Assembly (NCBI GenBank): GCA_037129475.1
Contig: JBAXUY010000038.1
Coordinates: 1-25,423 of the forward strand
Length of the DNA stretch: 25,423 bases
Origin: RGVT01 sp037129475
GTDB taxonomy: Bacteria > Planctomycetota > Planctomycetia > Pirellulales > UBA1268
Reading direction: 5' to 3'
The notes under the pieces are model-generated. The model did no database searches. It was not told the origin of the DNA and saw only the letters and a list, made by a program, of their open reading frames with translations. Position 1 is the first letter of the stretch. Each line of letters begins with the position of its first letter. A program made the position numbers and the translations under genes. Of the stretch, positions 1 to 6,148 are shown one piece after another.

Positions 1-115
1 GCCGGTCGTAGTCGCGGTCGCTGATCTCGGGCCGCGCCTCGACGTAATACTTCCGGTCGTGGTGCCGGATCTGGTCCCGCAGGGCCTCGATCCGCTTCGC
101 GGCCGACGCGGTCAC
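1..115 (-). CDS. ligA: NAD-dependent DNA ligase LigA, N-terminal fragment
   Basis: Only the first 38 codons lie in the window; the gene runs off the left edge. The protein starts from GTG and contains a leucine/arginine-rich helix followed by HDRKYYVEARPEISDRDYDR. This matches the adenylation-domain Ia region of NAD-dependent ligases (RxxYYxxxxPxxSDxEYD), which binds the nicotinamide part of NAD+. LigA seals nicks in replication and repair. Its GTG overlaps the TGA of the small membrane protein upstream (GTGA at 112-115), so the two genes are probably translationally coupled. The catalytic lysine and later domains are outside the window, so integrity cannot be judged. Confidence 0.85.
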   Translation of the reverse strand, partial: MTASAAKRIEALRDQIRHHDRKYYVEARPEISDRDYDR

Positions 116-411
116 GGCTGCTTCTTCCGTGTACGGTATTCGTCGAGGGCCACGGCCCCCACCGTCGCCACCGCCAGCACCACGAGTTGCCCGGTGAGTA
201 CCGCCGTGCCGTGCCGGTGCATGAACACTTCGAGCGGCGACTTCGCGGCCCGGGCCGTCTCCGGTCGCACGCCGCGGAGCACCGTCAGACACGAACTGGC
301 CGCCGTGATCGTGAACAGGAAGCCCACGACGCCGAGGACGACGTAGAACGGGTTTCGCGGGGCCTTGCGCATGGGACGAAGTATAGAGCGATTCTTGGCT
401 TGCCGTGGCAT
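112..411 (-). CDS. small two-helix membrane protein, unknown function
   Basis: A 99-residue protein with two hydrophobic stretches, at about residues 22-43 (FYVVLGVVGFLFTITAAS) and 69-90 (TAVLTGQLVVLAVATVGAVA), joined by a basic loop and ending in a charged tail (DEYRTRKKQP). That suggests an inner-membrane hairpin with a cytoplasmic C-terminus. I chose the ATG at 411 because GGAG lies five bases upstream; a shorter start at 372 (86 residues) has no visible ribosome binding site. Its stop overlaps the ligA start, so it is the leading gene of a ligA operon. I recognise no family, and the link to ligase is positional only. Confidence 0.6.
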   Translation of the reverse strand: MPRQAKNRSILRPMRKAPRNPFYVVLGVVGFLFTITAASSCLTVLRGVRPETARAAKSPLEVFMHRHGTAVLTGQLVVLAVATVGAVALDEYRTRKKQP

Positions 412-430
412 CAATGCTCCAAAACAGACG

Positions 431-516
431 GGGAGGCGAGGGGGGGCGGCGAACGCTCGAGGAGCGTACGGCTCTCCTGCCGTTGCGACGAGACTTTTGC
501 CGCCGCCAGAGCCGGC
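431..516 (+). repeat. dispersed structured repeat B, copy 1
   Basis: This stretch between the small membrane protein and groEL matches the reverse complement of 5991-6074 over about 85 bases. Two blocks stand out: 19 identical bases (447-465 against 6041-6059) and 19 of 20 identical bases (485-504 against 6001-6020). The ends are G-rich on the left and C-rich on the right, so the element could fold end to end. The rest of the 412-554 gap holds no gene that I can support. Confidence 0.6.
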
Positions 517-554
517 GCACTCGCCCGGCCGGATGCCCTTCGGACCGTCCGTCC

Positions 555-2177
555 TCACATCCCGGCGAGCTCGGGCTGCAGTTTCTCGGCGTGCTCGTCC
601 TTCACCTCGGTGAGCGTCGCCTCCGTGAGCAGGAGCGTGCCCGCCACGCTCACGGCGTTCTCGAGGGCCGTGCGCACCACCTTCGTCGGATCGACGATGC
701 CCGCCTCGATGAGGTCGCAATACGTGCCACGGGCCGCGTCGAAGCCATGGTTGCCCGTGCCGCGGCGCAGGTCGCCCACCACCACGCCGCCATCGGCCGC
801 TGAATTTTCCGCGATCGTGCGGGTGGGGATTTCGAGCGCGTGCTTGAGGATGCGGACGCCGGTGCGTTCGTCGCCGTCGCACTCCCGCTCGAGACTTTCG
901 AGCCGGTCGATCGCCCGCAGGAGCGAGAGCCCGCCGCCCGGCACGATCCCCTCGGCGATCGCCGCCTTGGTGGCGCTGATCGCGTCGGCGAGCGCCTCCT
1001 TGCGACTTTTCAGTTCGGCCTCGGTGGGGGCCCCCACGCGGATGATCGCCACGCCTCCGGCGAGCTTCGCCAGCCGCGCCTCGAGTTTTTCGCGGTCGTA
1101 GTCGCTCTTCACTTCCTTGATCCGCCCGCGAATCTCGTCGCACCGGGCCGTGATGGCGGCCTTGTCGCCCTTGCCGCCGATGATCGTCGTCGAGTCGCGA
1201 TCGACGACGACGCGGCTCGCCGAGCCGAGGTCGGCCGCCTTCACCGCGTCGAGCGTCACGCCGATGTCGGTCGAGATGAATTTCCCGCCGGTGAGGATCG
1301 CCATGTCCTGCATCAGCTCCTTGCGGTTGTCGCCGTAGCCGGGCGCCTTCACCGCCACGCATTCGAGGATTCCGCGCAGCCGGTTGACGACCAGCGTCGC
1401 CAGGGCCTCCGCCTCGATGCTCTCGGCGATCACGACGAGCGGACGCCGCACGGGCACCATCGTCTCCAGGAACGGCAAAAAGTCCTTGAGGCTCGCGATC
1501 TTCCCCTCGTAGAGAAGCACGAGCGGGCTCTCGACCACCGCCTGCTGCTTCTCCACGTCGGTCACGAAGTAGGGCGAGAGCAGGCCGCGGTCGAACTGCA
1601 TGCCGTCGACCACCTCGATCGACGTCTCGGTGCCCTTCGCCTCCTCGACGGTGACGACGCCCTCGCTCCCCACCCGCTCCATCGCCTCGGCGACGAAATC
1701 CCCGAGCGCGGCGTCGTTGTGCGCCGAGATCGTGGCCACTTGCGTCTTCTCCTTCCGGCTTGCAACGGGCCGCGACAAGCCTTTGATCGCCTCGACGGCC
1801 GCCTTCAGGCCGCGGTCGAGCCCGCGCTTGATGTCGACGGCGCTCGCCCCGGCCGCGAGGTTCTTGAGGCCGTCGGCGAAGATCGCGTGGGCGAGGAGCG
1901 TCGACGTGGTCGTGCCGTCACCCACGACGTCGGCCGTGCGCTCGGCCGCCTCGCGGAGCATGTGGGCACCGAGGTTTTCCTCGGGATCCTCGAGGTCGAT
2001 CTCCTTGACGATCGTGACTCCGTCGTTGCACACGAGCGGCGGCCCCCACTTCTTCTCGATGAGCACACACTTGCTCTTCGGCCCGAGCGTCACGCGGACG
2101 GCATCGGCGAGCGTGGTTGCGCCCCGGAGCACCCGCTCACGGGCGTCGGAACGAAACAGGATCCGTTTGTGGGGCAT
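555..2177 (-). CDS. groEL: chaperonin GroEL paralogue (Hsp60)
   Basis: A 540-residue group I chaperonin, the usual length. Numbering coincides with E. coli GroEL at the ATPase residues: D52 in NDGVTIVKEI and D87 in VVGDGTTT, followed by the C-terminal glycine loop VPGGGLSLL. Subunits form two seven-membered rings that fold cytosolic proteins with GroES. Two features suggest an accessory paralogue: no groES lies beside it, and the C-terminus ends ELAGM instead of the flexible GGM-repeat tail of housekeeping GroEL. The nucleotide-pocket flank KWGPPLVCNDG also differs from the common FGAPxITKDG. GGAG lies eight bases upstream of the ATG. Several groEL copies per genome are common in planctomycetes. 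The family call is secure; the paralogue status is inferred. Confidence 0.93.
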   Translation of the reverse strand: MPHKRILFRSDARERVLRGATTLADAVRVTLGPKSKCVLIEKKWGPPLVCNDGVTIVKEIDLEDPEENLGAHMLREAAERTADVVGDGTTTSTLLAHAIFADGLKNLAAGASAVDIKRGLDRGLKAAVEAIKGLSRPVASRKEKTQVATISAHNDAALGDFVAEAMERVGSEGVVTVEEAKGTETSIEVVDGMQFDRGLLSPYFVTDVEKQQAVVESPLVLLYEGKIASLKDFLPFLETMVPVRRPLVVIAESIEAEALATLVVNRLRGILECVAVKAPGYGDNRKELMQDMAILTGGKFISTDIGVTLDAVKAADLGSASRVVVDRDSTTIIGGKGDKAAITARCDEIRGRIKEVKSDYDREKLEARLAKLAGGVAIIRVGAPTEAELKSRKEALADAISATKAAIAEGIVPGGGLSLLRAIDRLESLERECDGDERTGVRILKHALEIPTRTIAENSAADGGVVVGDLRRGTGNHGFDAARGTYCDLIEAGIVDPTKVVRTALENAVSVAGTLLLTEATLTEVKDEHAEKLQPELAGM

Positions 2178-2216
2178 GGCACGGCTCCGCAGGAGGCGGC
2201 GGCCGTGCCGGATCGG

Positions 2217-3131
2217 TCAGGTGGCCGATTCTACGGCCGTGGGCAAGCAGCCGACCGAGAGCACCGCGAGCGCGAGCCCCCAGAACGGCTCGCCGGCCAC
2301 GAGGCCGATCAGCGGCCAGGCGACGAGGGCCGCGGGCACGAGGATCCGCCGCATCGCCGGAAACCAGATGCCCACGGCGAACACCGCCTCGAAGAGCACG
2401 ATCGCGTGCGTGACCAGGTTCACGAGGTATTCCGATTGCAGGAAGACACCCGTGAGGTCGACGAGCGGCGACTCGGCCCGCGCCGCGAGCCACCAGGCGG
2501 CCGTGCCGTTCCACCATACGTCGCCCTTCAGCTGGGCGAGAGCCGCTGCCCCCGCGATCACCGCCGCATGCACCCTGAGGAGGCCGAGGGCGATCCGCGT
2601 GCGGACGGTCGGCCGCGGAACGGGGCGGCCGAGCCATGTGCCGAGCACTCGATCGACGGAAAGCGCGTCGCCCGAACGGCCGATTGCGAGGCACCAGAGC
2701 ATCACCGCCACGACGTCGTCGGCGGGGCCCACGAGCATCGGCCCGCGGTGGAGAAGCGACGCGAACGCGACCGCGCCGAGCACCGACGCCACCGGCGTGG
2801 CCAGGCCGATCGTCACGGCCAGGAGCGCCAGGCCGCCGACGCCATACGCGATCATGAGGGCCGACGACGACGTGGTGCCATCGAACAGCGACAGGGCATA
2901 GGGCGACCGCCACGCGCCGAGCAGCGCCGGCGAGATCATGCCGGAGGGCCCGAACCACGTCTCGAGATCCCACGCGTAGCTCGCCCACAAAGCGAGCGCC
3001 ACCAAGCCCCCGACGATCCGCACAGCCGCGAGCGGCCACGCGCCCGCGGGCGTGAACCAAAACCGCGTCCACGTCGCGCCGATCGCGTCGACGACGGACG
3101 GGGCGTCAGGCACACGATGCGCGGCCTTCAT
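2217..3131 (-). CDS. HTTM-domain integral membrane protein
   Basis: A 304-residue protein with several hydrophobic helices. The N-terminal pattern (RFWFTPAGAWPLAAVRIVGG, then WFGPSGMISPALL, then LLHRGPMLVGPADDVVAVML) is typical of the HTTM domain shared with vitamin K-dependent gamma-carboxylase and common in planctomycetes. Family members are polytopic and of mostly unknown bacterial function. A carboxylase role should not be assumed. The ATG at 3131 overlaps the TGA of the upstream gene (ATGA at 3128-3131), so the pair is probably translationally coupled and may work together at the membrane. Confidence 0.75.
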   Translation of the reverse strand: MKAAHRVPDAPSVVDAIGATWTRFWFTPAGAWPLAAVRIVGGLVALALWASYAWDLETWFGPSGMISPALLGAWRSPYALSLFDGTTSSSALMIAYGVGGLALLAVTIGLATPVASVLGAVAFASLLHRGPMLVGPADDVVAVMLWCLAIGRSGDALSVDRVLGTWLGRPVPRPTVRTRIALGLLRVHAAVIAGAAALAQLKGDVWWNGTAAWWLAARAESPLVDLTGVFLQSEYLVNLVTHAIVLFEAVFAVGIWFPAMRRILVPAALVAWPLIGLVAGEPFWGLALAVLSVGCLPTAVESAT

Positions 3132-3757
3132 CGTGCCGGCTCCTTGACGAGCGGCGCGAGCTCCTCGCGCGGCGTCGACGTGATCAGCTGCACCTCGCCG
3201 TCGACGAGCCGCACCCGGGCGGCGTAGGCCTGCTCGTCGCGCCCGGCGATGTCGGCTTGGCCGTCGAGCACGTCACGCCGGTCGGGCGGCAGGTGGCGCA
3301 TCACGCGGAGTGAGACGTCGTTCGTATGCCAGGGCACGAACACGCCCCTGGCGACGGCCGCGGGGAGAAGCGCCTCGCGTTCCGGATCGGCCTCGCTCAC
3401 CGCGGTGGCCCGCGCCAGCCGGCGCCACCGGGCCGCGCGTTCGCCGCGCATCGTCGGTCCGGGCAGGATCACCGGCTCGGGCGCGGCGGGATCGTCGAGC
3501 CGGCGGATCTCGAAGCGGTGGTCGCCGTCCTCCGCCAGGCCGTGGGTGAGCCGCGTGTCGTAGCCGAGATCGAGCCACGGGGGCGTCATCCAGGGGGAGA
3601 AGAGCTTCGACTTCACCGTGCGCACGAGCGCCGAACTGCCGCTGCCCGAATTGCCCGCCACGCAGAGCGCGAGCCCGACGAGATAGACCGCGAGCGCCAC
3701 CGTGAGCCCGGCACGCACGGTGTCGGAAAGCGGCGGCGGGGGCGTTTGCTCGGGCAT
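3128..3757 (-). CDS. membrane-anchored hypothetical protein, partner of HTTM protein
   Basis: A 209-residue protein. A short proline-rich N-terminus (MPEQTPPPPL) precedes one hydrophobic helix at about residues 14-33 (AGLTVALAVYLVGLALCVAG). A soluble domain of about 170 residues follows, containing KSKLFSPWMTPPWLDLGYD and several charged segments; this domain probably faces the periplasm. The pattern resembles the small partners often encoded with planctomycete HTTM proteins. I chose ATG 3757 because an upstream in-frame start at 3865 would add 36 low-complexity residues across a promoter region. Its stop codon overlaps the HTTM start. No catalytic motif is visible. Confidence 0.7.
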   Translation of the reverse strand: MPEQTPPPPLSDTVRAGLTVALAVYLVGLALCVAGNSGSGSSALVRTVKSKLFSPWMTPPWLDLGYDTRLTHGLAEDGDHRFEIRRLDDPAAPEPVILPGPTMRGERAARWRRLARATAVSEADPEREALLPAAVARGVFVPWHTNDVSLRVMRHLPPDRRDVLDGQADIAGRDEQAYAARVRLVDGEVQLITSTPREELAPLVKEPAR

Positions 3758-3808
3758 GGAAACTCGGGCCGAAGGTGCGTTTTTCCCGCCCTCAACAGTC
3801 GCTTCGCG

Positions 3809-3835
3809 TTGACATTCCCGCAAGCGGCCGATAAT
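3809..3835 (+). promoter_or_regulatory. sigma70-like promoter of tRNA-Ala and aminotransferase
   Basis: A perfect TTGACA (3809-3814) is followed after 15 bases by GATAAT (3830-3835). Reading the -10 two bases later as TAATTT gives a 17-base spacer. Transcription would start near 3842, about 35 bases before the tRNA. Confidence 0.6.
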
Positions 3836-3876
3836 TTCGGTGCTGCTGCCCAGCGTTCGAGTCACGATTCATCGCT

Positions 3877-3949
3877 GGGGGATTAGCTCAATTGGGAGAG
3901 CGTCTGGCTGGCAGCCAGAAGGTCAGGGGTTCGAATCCCCTATCCTCCA
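3877..3949 (+). tRNA. tRNA-Ala (anticodon GGC)
   Basis: A 73-base cloverleaf. The acceptor arm GGGGGAT pairs with ATCCTCC with one G-T wobble, and the discriminator base is A. The D arm is GCTC/GAGC. The anticodon stem TCTGG/CCAGA encloses loop CTGGCAG, giving anticodon GGC that reads GCC alanine codons. The T arm is AGGGG/CCCCT around TTCGAAT. The 3' CCA is not encoded, so it must be added after transcription; a candidate CCA-adding enzyme is encoded at 19760-21028. The aminotransferase start codon lies six bases downstream. Confidence 0.95.
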
Positions 3950-3955
3950 TTTGTC

Positions 3956-4897
3956 ATGACTCACGCGGCCGCAGCACCCGTTCCCGCCCGCCAGGCCGAA
4001 ATCGCCTGGCTCGACGGGGCGACGATTCCGCGGAGGGAGCTCTCGATCCCGGTCGGCGACGCCGGGTTCGTCCTCGGCGCCACGGTCACCGAGCAGCTGC
4101 GGACATTCGCCGGGCGACTCTTCCTGCCCGCACGCCACGCGGCCCGGTTTCGCGACTCGCTTCGGATCGCGGGCATCCAGGCCGACGCCTTGGTCGATGC
4201 CGCCTTCGCCGCCGCTGCGGAGGTCGCCGCGCACAACCACGCTCTCGGCCGCGCCGACGGCGACCTCGGTGTCGTGATCTTCGCCACGCCCGGCGATCTG
4301 CCGGCACAGCACGAGGGCCGCCGGTCGCAGCCGCGCGTCGCCGTGCACACGTTCCCGCTCGCCTTCGCCCTCTGGGCGCGGGCCTATGACGAGGGCGTGT
4401 CGCTCCGCAGCGTGCCGTTCACGCAGGTGCCGGCGACGTCGTGGCCGCTCGCGCTCAAGTGCCGCAGCCGGATGCACTACCATCTGGCCGACCGGGCCGC
4501 CGCTGCACTCGAGCCCGGCGCGCGGGCGGTCCTCTGCCATCTCGACGGCCGGGTGAGCGAAACCTCCACGGCGAACGTGGCGATCGTGCGGCGGGGCGAG
4601 ATCCTCACGCCGCCGCCGGCCGATTCCCTCGCCGGCATCAGCCTCGGATACGCCCACGACCTCGCGACCGCGCTCGGGATCGTCTGGCGGGAAGCGTCTC
4701 TCCTCCCGGACGACCTCGCGGCCGCCGACGAGATCCTGCTCACGAGCACGCCCAACTGCCTGCTGCCGGCCACCAGCTTCGATGGTCGGCCGATCGGCAA
4801 TGGCCGTCCCGGCGACGTGTACCGCCGCCTGCTCGCAGCCTGGAGCGAACGAGTGGGCGTGGATGTCGCCCGACAGGCACGTCTCACGGCCGGCTGA
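3956..4897 (+). CDS. class IV PLP-dependent aminotransferase / aminodeoxychorismate lyase-like
   Basis: A 313-residue fold-type IV PLP enzyme. K168 in the LKCRSRMHYHLADR segment is the Schiff-base lysine, and E202 in GRVSETSTANV is the conserved glutamate near the cofactor. N-terminal WLDGATIP and the late TSTPNCLLPAT segment also fit. The family includes branched-chain aminotransferase IlvE, D-alanine aminotransferase and 4-amino-4-deoxychorismate lyase PabC; the sequence alone does not decide between them. The ATG is only six bases past tRNA-Ala and has no Shine-Dalgarno sequence of its own. It is therefore probably cotranscribed with the tRNA and translated from a near-leaderless message after tRNA processing. 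Confidence 0.85.
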   Translation: MTHAAAAPVPARQAEIAWLDGATIPRRELSIPVGDAGFVLGATVTEQLRTFAGRLFLPARHAARFRDSLRIAGIQADALVDAAFAAAAEVAAHNHALGRADGDLGVVIFATPGDLPAQHEGRRSQPRVAVHTFPLAFALWARAYDEGVSLRSVPFTQVPATSWPLALKCRSRMHYHLADRAAAALEPGARAVLCHLDGRVSETSTANVAIVRRGEILTPPPADSLAGISLGYAHDLATALGIVWREASLLPDDLAAADEILLTSTPNCLLPATSFDGRPIGNGRPGDVYRRLLAAWSERVGVDVARQARLTAG

Positions 4898-4939
4898 CAC
4901 GAATCGGTGTCGCCGGTCCCGGCATTTGTGAAACTGCGG

Positions 4940-4967
4940 TTGCCAGCCGGGGCGCCATGCCCATAAT
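4940..4967 (+). promoter_or_regulatory. sigma70-like promoter of the rhodopsin gene
   Basis: TTGCCA (4940-4945) and CATAAT (4962-4967) are each one mismatch from consensus and separated by 16 bases. The predicted start near 4974 gives a leader of about 200 bases before the rhodopsin ATG at 5177. The leader contains a hairpin just before the ribosome binding site and an open short frame from 4977. Confidence 0.6.
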
Positions 4968-5136
4968 TCCCTCCGGATGAAGGGGTGTTCAGCCTGCGGC
5001 TGCACAGTCCTTCGTCCGGAGACCGGCCCCCTCTTCCCGCCTGCCGGTCGTCCGGAGCATCCCGGGAGGCACGCACGCCTCTTGCACGGCCGCCGCCGAA
5101 GCGGCGTCCATCAGGGATCGCAGTCCGATTCACCGT

Positions 5137-5171
5137 CCGCGGCACGTCGTGCCGCGGCTCATTTCCGGAGG
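5137..5171 (+). promoter_or_regulatory. 5' UTR hairpin and Shine-Dalgarno of rhodopsin
   Basis: CCGCGGCAC (5137-5145) and GTGCCGCGG (5149-5157) form a nine-base-pair stem with a three-base loop. It is followed nine bases later by a strong GGAGG (5167-5171), five bases before the ATG. A stable stem so close to the ribosome site could modulate translation or protect the message; a role is inferred only. Confidence 0.55.
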
Positions 5172-5176
5172 TTTTC

Positions 5177-5953
5177 ATGAGTCCCCTTCTGGCCCAGCTG
5201 TTCGCCGTCGCAGACGGTGTGATTCCCTTGTCGAACGACTTCGCCAAGAACACGCCGCTGCAGTCGATCACGCTCTATCTCTTCTTCGCGGGCACCGTCG
5301 CCATGGGCGCCGGCGCGCTCTACTTCTTCCTGCTGCGCAACAACGTCGATCCGGTGTACCGCAGCACGATGGTGGTGGCCGGGCTCGTCTGCGCGATCGC
5401 CTGCTTCCACTACTACAAGATGACCCACGTCTACCAGGAATCGGGCGGACAGTTCCCGACGGCCCTGCGCTACATCGACTGGCTGTTCACCACGCCGCTG
5501 TTGCTCGTCAAGTTTCCATTGCTTCTGCGGATGGGTGAGCGGGGCACCAAGTTCTTCGTGCAGCTCGTGCTCCTCGACATCGTGATGATCGTCACGGCAT
5601 TCATCGCCGAAACCTCGCCGGTCAATTCCGAGCGGTGGTGGACGTTCTTCCTCGTGTCGTGCGTGTGCGAGGCGCTGATCGTGGGCGTCCTCTACATGTC
5701 GCTCGGTCAGGCGATCGCCGAGGCACCCGCACCGTTGGCCAAGTCGCTCGAGACGATGCGGCTGTTCGTGCTGATCGGCTGGGCGATCTATCCGATCGGC
5801 TTCCTGATGGCCCGCTCGGGCTACGGCGAGTTGCGCGAGATCTTCTACAACGTCGCCGACGTGATCAATAAAGTGGGCTTCGGTCTGGTCGCCTACCACG
5901 GCATCCAGGCGATCAGCCACGGCCACTCGTCGGAGCCGAAGGCTCGGTACTGA
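5177..5953 (+). CDS. microbial (type 1) rhodopsin, proteorhodopsin-like proton pump with DTK motif
   Basis: A 258-residue seven-helix retinal protein. The retinal lysine is K232, with counterion D228, in FYNVADVINKVGFGL (helix G). Helix C reads RYIDWLFTTPLLLVKF. D101 matches proteorhodopsin D97 (proton acceptor) and T105 matches T101. K112 replaces the proton-donor E108, giving a DTK motif like that reported for Exiguobacterium sibiricum rhodopsin. H78 matches the acceptor-linked H75. L109 is the tuning position, where leucine predicts green absorption. F158 probably sits where antenna-binding xanthorhodopsins have glycine, which argues against a carotenoid antenna; that alignment is tentative. 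GGAGG fixes the start at 5177. Expected role: light-driven outward H+ pumping across the inner membrane. The retinal-forming dioxygenase follows. Confidence 0.95.
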   Translation: MSPLLAQLFAVADGVIPLSNDFAKNTPLQSITLYLFFAGTVAMGAGALYFFLLRNNVDPVYRSTMVVAGLVCAIACFHYYKMTHVYQESGGQFPTALRYIDWLFTTPLLLVKFPLLLRMGERGTKFFVQLVLLDIVMIVTAFIAETSPVNSERWWTFFLVSCVCEALIVGVLYMSLGQAIAEAPAPLAKSLETMRLFVLIGWAIYPIGFLMARSGYGELREIFYNVADVINKVGFGLVAYHGIQAISHGHSSEPKARY

Positions 5954-5990
5954 AGAGTGCTTCCAGACGACAACCGACGCTGGTGAGGCA

Positions 5991-6074
5991 CCGGCTCGGG
6001 GGCGGCAAGAGTCTCGTCGCGTGGGCCAGAGCGGCCCAATGCTCCTCGAGCGTTCGCCGACCCCCGAGCCTCCC
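5991..6074 (-). repeat. dispersed structured repeat B, copy 2 (inverted)
   Basis: Lying between rhodopsin and the carotene dioxygenase, this copy is the reverse complement of 431-516, sharing 19-base (6041-6059) and near-identical 20-base (6001-6020) blocks. Its ends pair perfectly: GGCTCGGGGG at 5993-6002 with CCCCCGAGCC at 6061-6070. Both ends are conserved in kind but less perfectly paired in copy 1. Confidence 0.65.
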
Positions 6075-6099
6075 TCACATGGGAATGGAGGCTCGGGGG
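6061..6099 (+). terminator. strong hairpin between rhodopsin and blh
   Basis: CCCCCGAGCCTCC (6061-6073) and GGAGGCTCGGGGG (6087-6099) form a perfect 13-base-pair stem with a 13-base loop. No T-tract follows, so it may be a processing or attenuation structure rather than a classical terminator. Its left arm can also pair with 5993-6002, so the two folds exclude each other. Confidence 0.5.
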
Positions 6100-6120
6100 C
6101 TGCCCATGCCCTGGGAGCCG
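6089..6120 (+). repeat. partial copy of dispersed repeat A
   Basis: The segment with CTCGGGGGCTGCCCATGCC followed by GGGAGCCGG resembles the left end of repeat A at 8841. Similarity stops before the dioxygenase start, so only one arm is present. Confidence 0.4.
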
Positions 6121-6148
6121 GGTTGGGTGAGGAAGTACGAGGCCGTTG

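Noticed and set aside
2217..3131. Vitamin K-dependent gamma-carboxylase
   Set aside because: Only the HTTM membrane domain pattern is present; length and motifs do not support carboxylase activity.
840..3227. Long plus-strand open frame of 795 codons opposite groEL and HTTM
   Set aside because: It is arginine/histidine-rich antisense of clearly recognised genes and has no domain; long antisense frames are common in high-GC DNA.
4985..5176. N-terminal extension of the rhodopsin from GTG 4985
   Set aside because: The extension is arginine/proline-rich and unlike rhodopsins, while GGAGG sits five bases before ATG 5177.
5177..5953. Sodium-pump or xanthorhodopsin-type antenna rhodopsin
   Set aside because: The helix C motif is DTK rather than NDQ, and a phenylalanine probably occupies the antenna glycine position.
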